Assembly: GCA_044375275.1 (NCBI GenBank)
Contig: JBILMZ010000046.1
Span: 1-18,462 of the forward strand
DNA length: 18,462 bases
Source: SZUA-430 sp044375275
GTDB taxonomy: Bacteria > Pseudomonadota > Alphaproteobacteria > Micropepsales > Micropepsaceae
Reading direction: 5' to 3'
Part shown: positions 15,876-18,462 of the stretch, in pieces
Numbering within the stretch: the first letter of the stretch is position 1
How the letters are laid out: every line of letters begins with the position of its first letter
Made by a program: the position numbers and the translations under genes
Notes under the pieces: model-generated
Seen by the model: only the letters and a program-made list of their open reading frames with translations
What the model was told of the DNA's origin: nothing
The model's database searches: none

Positions 15876-15942
15876 GTGTCACCTTCTGCCTTGGTGGATT
15901 CGTGCCTATGGATACCAGATGGTGTCGACGGGTGCCTGCGGC

Positions 15943-15981
15943 CCCTAAAAGGCGACGGACCGCGTTAGCAGTCCCTAAAGG
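15943..15981. repeat. Short direct repeat CCCTAAA(A)GG in a divergent intergenic region
   Basis: CCCTAAAAGG (15943-15952) and CCCTAAAGG (15973-15981) are direct repeats 30 bases apart, about three helical turns, in the 237-base region between the divergent CoA-binding gene (15875) and the small ORF (16113). The spacing would suit two dimers of a regulator on one DNA face. It could also be chance. I see no convincing riboswitch in the rest of 15876-16112. Confidence 0.25.
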
Positions 15982-16112
15982 TAAAGCCGCGTTCAGCATC
16001 CGGGAGAACAAAATCGTCGCGCAGAACCGCCAGCGCCCGACACGCCGCTTTACGTTACCGCAGCGATTGAAGCCCACAATACTGCCGAAACCGGGTGAAG
16101 GGGGACGTGCCG

Positions 16113-16232
16113 ATGGGTAACAAGCTGGCCGTATGGATGCTGACATTGTGCATCGGCATGGTGGGGATCGTGTCGACCGTGATTTCGGCGCATGAAGCCG
16201 ATACTTGGCCACAGGCGTCGAGCAGTTCGTGA
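16113..16232 (+). CDS. Small exported or membrane peptide (39 residues), hypothetical
   Basis: ATG 16113 opens a 39-codon frame with a strong ribosome-binding site, AAGGGGGA 7 bases upstream. The peptide begins MGNKLAVWMLTLCIGMVG, continues through a hydrophobic core to about VISA (23-26) and ends in a short polar tail HEADTWPQASSSS. That pattern fits a signal peptide with a 13-residue mature product, or a single-span small membrane protein. I recognise no family. It lies 170 bases before the PHA depolymerase gene on the same strand and divergent from the CoA-binding gene. Its short length makes conservation the deciding evidence. Confidence 0.5.
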   Translation: MGNKLAVWMLTLCIGMVGIVSTVISAHEADTWPQASSSS

Positions 16233-16311
16233 CCTGCGAGCGGGGCAGGGCGAGAAAATTGCCGGAAAACCGGGATTTTTGTCTGTAAACCCATTTTCAC
16301 TAACGAAACAC

Positions 16312-16342
16312 TGTTGCGCGGATGCTGCAAGCGCGCGCAACA
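16312..16342. promoter_or_regulatory. 9-bp perfect inverted repeat in the depolymerase leader
   Basis: TGTTGCGCG (16312-16320) and CGCGCAACA (16334-16342) are perfect inverted repeats with a 13-base centre, about 60 bases before the GTG of the depolymerase. It could be a hairpin terminating or attenuating transcription from the small ORF, or an operator. No T-tract follows. Confidence 0.45.
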
Positions 16343-16345
16343 TTC

Positions 16346-16366
16346 TTTGCTAGCATGTGCAGCAAA
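16346..16366. promoter_or_regulatory. Second inverted repeat in the depolymerase leader
   Basis: TTTGCT (16346-16351) and AGCAAA (16361-16366) flank a 9-base centre and lie 36 bases before the GTG start. The TGC/GCA-rich character recalls sites bound by PhaR regulators of PHA genes in Paracoccus and Rhodobacter, but the match is loose and no phaR is in the window. Confidence 0.3.
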
Positions 16367-16402
16367 TCCGGGTGTCCGCGATTCCCCGGGAGGAGTTGAA
16401 GC

Positions 16403-17623
16403 GTGCTCTACCACATGTACCAGGCGCAGGCAGATGCGTTGTATCCGATGCGCACAATGGCCCAGTTGATGCACACGACGTTGGGCTGGCACGTGCGCCC
16501 GCCCAAGACGCATCCGATGCGCCGCGTGTCGGCAACGCTGCGCATGCTCGAGCGCTTCACGCTCACCCATGAGCGCCCCGAATACGAGATCGACCATGTG
16601 ATCGTGGACGGTCGCGCGGTCGACGTGCACGAGGAGATCGTGACCGCGACGCCCTTCGGAACGCTGCTGCGCTTCCGCAAGGACATGGAAAAGCGGGGCC
16701 CGGCCGTGCTGCTCGTGGCACCCATGTCGGGTCATTTCTCGACACTGCTGCGCTACACGGTGCGCACGATGCTGCAGGACCATGACGTCTACATTACCGA
16801 CTGGCACAATGCCCGTGATGTCGAACTGTCAGCCGGCGTTTTCGGCTTCGGCGACTACATCGACACCGTGATCGCGTTCCTCGAGTATCTCGGGCCCGGG
16901 TCGCACGTGATGGCTGTCTGCCAGCCTTGCGTCCAGGTCCTTGCCGCCGTCGCGCTGATGGCAGCGCAGGATCATCCCTGCCAGCCATTGTCGATGACGC
17001 TGATGGGCGGCCCGATCGACGTGCGCCGTTCACCGACGAAGGTGAACGAGCTGGCTTTCGAGAAACCCATTTCATGGTTCGAGAAGAGCCTGATCGCTGA
17101 GGTTCCAGGCCGTTACAAGGGCGCCGGACGCAAGGTGTATCCAGGCTTCGTCCAGCTCACGGCGTTCATGCGCATGAACATGCAGCGCCACCTCAAGTCC
17201 CACCGCATGCTCTACAAGCATCTCGCGGAGCATGACTGGAAGGCGGCTGAACCCATCATCGAGTTCTACGACGAGTACTTCTCGGTGCTCGACCTGCCGG
17301 CCGAGTTCTACATCGAGACCGTCCGCATGGTGTTTCAGGAAGCGCTGCTGGCGAAGGGTGATCTCATGCACCAGGGCGAGAAGGTCGATCCCTCGAAGAT
17401 CCGCCGCACGGCCCTGCTGACGGTGGAAGGCGAGCGCGATGACATCTGCGGTCTCGGCCAGACGGCGGCAGCCCACGATCTCTGCGCGAACCTCGCCGAT
17501 GCGAAGCGCCATCATCATATTCAGCCCGGCGCCGGCCATTACGGCCTCTTCGGCGGCAGGCGCTGGGAGAACGAGATCTATCCGGTCGTCCGCGCGATGA
17601 TCGCAAAGAACGCCAAGGCCTGA
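16403..17623 (+). CDS. phaZ: Intracellular polyhydroxyalkanoate depolymerase (PhaZ)
   Basis: The 406-residue alpha/beta-hydrolase degrades stored poly-3-hydroxybutyrate granules in the cytoplasm. It matches the PhaZ1 type of Ralstonia along its length (MLYHMYQ start, length near 410). The nucleophile is a cysteine rather than serine: Cys173 in MAVCQPCVQVLAAVALM. Asp346 in GERDDICG and His379 in GAGHYGLF complete the triad at the expected spacing. LLVAPMSGHFSTLLR (103-117) and VYITDWHNARDV (129-140) are further family blocks. There is no signal peptide, as expected. The GTG start is supported by GGGAGGAG with a 7-base spacer. Its leader carries two inverted repeats, and it ends 6 bases from the convergent crotonase gene. 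No PHA synthase or phasin gene is present in the window. Confidence 0.95.
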   Translation: MLYHMYQAQADALYPMRTMAQLMHTTLGWHVRPPKTHPMRRVSATLRMLERFTLTHERPEYEIDHVIVDGRAVDVHEEIVTATPFGTLLRFRKDMEKRGPAVLLVAPMSGHFSTLLRYTVRTMLQDHDVYITDWHNARDVELSAGVFGFGDYIDTVIAFLEYLGPGSHVMAVCQPCVQVLAAVALMAAQDHPCQPLSMTLMGGPIDVRRSPTKVNELAFEKPISWFEKSLIAEVPGRYKGAGRKVYPGFVQLTAFMRMNMQRHLKSHRMLYKHLAEHDWKAAEPIIEFYDEYFSVLDLPAEFYIETVRMVFQEALLAKGDLMHQGEKVDPSKIRRTALLTVEGERDDICGLGQTAAAHDLCANLADAKRHHHIQPGAGHYGLFGGRRWENEIYPVVRAMIAKNAKA

Positions 17624-17629
17624 GCTGAT

Positions 17630-18430
17630 CTAGCTCCAGTTTGGCGCACGCTTGTCGATGAAGGCGCAGATGCCTTCATGCGCCTCGGCCTCAAGCATGT
17701 TGCGCGTCATGACTTCGCTCGCAAAGCCATAGGCATCGCCAAGCCCCATCTCGAGCTGGCGGTAGAAGGCCTCCTTGCCGATGCCGATCGAGACCGCCGA
17801 CTTGGAGGCGATATGATGGGCGAGGCTGCGCACGGTTTCACCGAGAGCCTCGGGCGGCACCACGCGGTTGATGAGGCCCATCTCGGCCGCGCGCGCGGCG
17901 CTTATCATGTCCCCCGTCAACAGCATCTCCATCGCATGCTTGCGCGCCACGTTGCGCGAGAGGGCGACCATCGGCGTCGAGCAGAAGAGGCCGATATTCA
18001 CGCCAGGCGTCGCAAAACGCGTCCCTTCGGCGGCTACCGCCAGGTCACAGCTTGCGACCAGCTGGCAACCCGCCGCCGTGGCAATGCCATGCACCTGCGC
18101 GATGACGGGCTTGGGCAGCCGCACGATCGTCTGCATGACCTTCGCGCATTGCTTGAGCAGCGCCTCGAAATAGGCGCGACCCGCGTCGCTGTCGTTCCAG
18201 TGCGGGGTCATCTCCTTGAGGTCGTGCCCGGCCGAGAAGGCGGGCCCGTTGGCCGCAATGACCACGACCCGCGTCGCCGCATCCTGCGCCGCCCGGTCAA
18301 GCCCCGCCTGCAACTCAGCCAGCACCCCCTCCGACAGCGCATTCCGCGCCTGCGGCCGGTTCAGGGTGAGGGTGCAGACAGGTCCATCGGATGAGCAAAG
18401 AACGAGCGGATCGGCATTATCGGCTGGCAT
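17630..18430 (-). CDS. Crotonase-fold protein, ECHDC3-type enoyl-CoA hydratase homologue
   Basis: The 266-residue protein has the crotonase fold with both oxyanion-hole regions: PAFSAGHDLKEM (63-74) and GIATAAGCQLVASCDLAVA (115-133). However, the two glutamates that act in classical enoyl-CoA hydratase are replaced, by Gln123 in GCQLVAS and Gly143 in ATPGVNIG. The whole stretch, including FATPGVNIGLFCSTP and the ending DKRAPNWS, closely resembles vertebrate ECHDC3, which shows the same substitutions. Hydratase activity is therefore doubtful; an isomerase, thioesterase or other acyl-CoA role is possible. ATG 18430 has GGAG 6 bases upstream (GAGGAGAACGCC). It converges on phaZ with only 6 bases between stops. 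The region right of 18430 is too short to show the next gene. Confidence 0.9.
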   Translation of the reverse strand: MPADNADPLVLCSSDGPVCTLTLNRPQARNALSEGVLAELQAGLDRAAQDAATRVVVIAANGPAFSAGHDLKEMTPHWNDSDAGRAYFEALLKQCAKVMQTIVRLPKPVIAQVHGIATAAGCQLVASCDLAVAAEGTRFATPGVNIGLFCSTPMVALSRNVARKHAMEMLLTGDMISAARAAEMGLINRVVPPEALGETVRSLAHHIASKSAVSIGIGKEAFYRQLEMGLGDAYGFASEVMTRNMLEAEAHEGICAFIDKRAPNWS

Positions 18431-18462
18431 GGCGTTCTCCTCAATCCTGGATACAATTCTCG

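Noticed and set aside
15876..16020. Possible SAM-II riboswitch before the CoA-binding/metY operon
   Set aside because: SAM-II elements occur before alphaproteobacterial met genes, and GATTTTG and CCGG words occur here on the minus strand. The conserved UUAAA and GCUAAA segments and a consistent pseudoknot could not be found. A covariance-model search (Infernal with the Rfam SAM-II model) would decide.
15547..16212. Open frame of 221 codons on the minus strand
   Set aside because: It overlaps the CoA-binding gene in another frame and crosses the intergenic region. It has no motif and no family-like composition.
17619..17638. Small inverted repeat GAGCT-N5-AGCTC over the convergent phaZ/crotonase stops
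   Set aside because: A 5-bp stem without a T-tract is too weak to call a terminator and could easily arise by chance.

Overview
The window looks like a chromosomal, mostly housekeeping segment of a GC-rich alphaproteobacterium. The support is the DUF2842 membrane protein, the COX15-type heme A synthase, the CsgG/HfaB-type envelope protein, the CoA-binding/MetY/DUF952 gene group and an intracellular polyhydroxyalkanoate (PHA) depolymerase, all common in that class. I cannot name a genus from the sequence. I see no rRNA, tRNA, transposase, integrase, phage gene, CRISPR array or recognisable defence island. No gene-free stretch exceeds 300 bases.

Layout. (1) 150-4840, minus strand: a probable four-gene operon (DUF2842, YqhA/UPF0114, HerA-like DUF853 ATPase, META lipoprotein), followed 165 bp later by a two-domain Clp-fold serine protease. 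(2) 5025-7752, plus strand: a tightly packed trio of persulfide dioxygenase-rhodanese fusion, heme A synthase CtaA and a glutathione S-transferase. (3) 7922-9022, plus: dihydroorotase PyrC starting at TTG. It is separated by two strong hairpins from (4) 9131-10945, minus: a PPP-type phosphatase and a CsgG-like exported protein with an SH3 tail. (5) 11109-13689: two divergent major facilitator superfamily (MFS) transporters, the second broken by a single-base frameshift. (6) 13724-15875, minus: CoA-binding protein, O-acetylhomoserine sulfhydrylase (MetY), DUF952. (7) 16113-18430: a previously easy-to-miss 39-codon exported or membrane peptide gene, a PHA depolymerase with inverted repeats in its leader, and a convergent ECHDC3-type crotonase homologue.

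How they fit. The trio at 5025-7752 suggests sulfide/persulfide detoxification co-expressed with assembly of the sulfide-sensitive heme-copper oxidase. The metY group supplies homocysteine or methionine from sulfide. The right end concerns storage polymer and acyl-CoA metabolism. The items most worth a second look are the Clp-fold protease whose N-terminal copy has lost its catalytic residues, the sulfide/heme A operon, the crotonase lacking both catalytic glutamates, the small ORF before the depolymerase, and the frameshifted transporter. I found no clear new multi-gene system.
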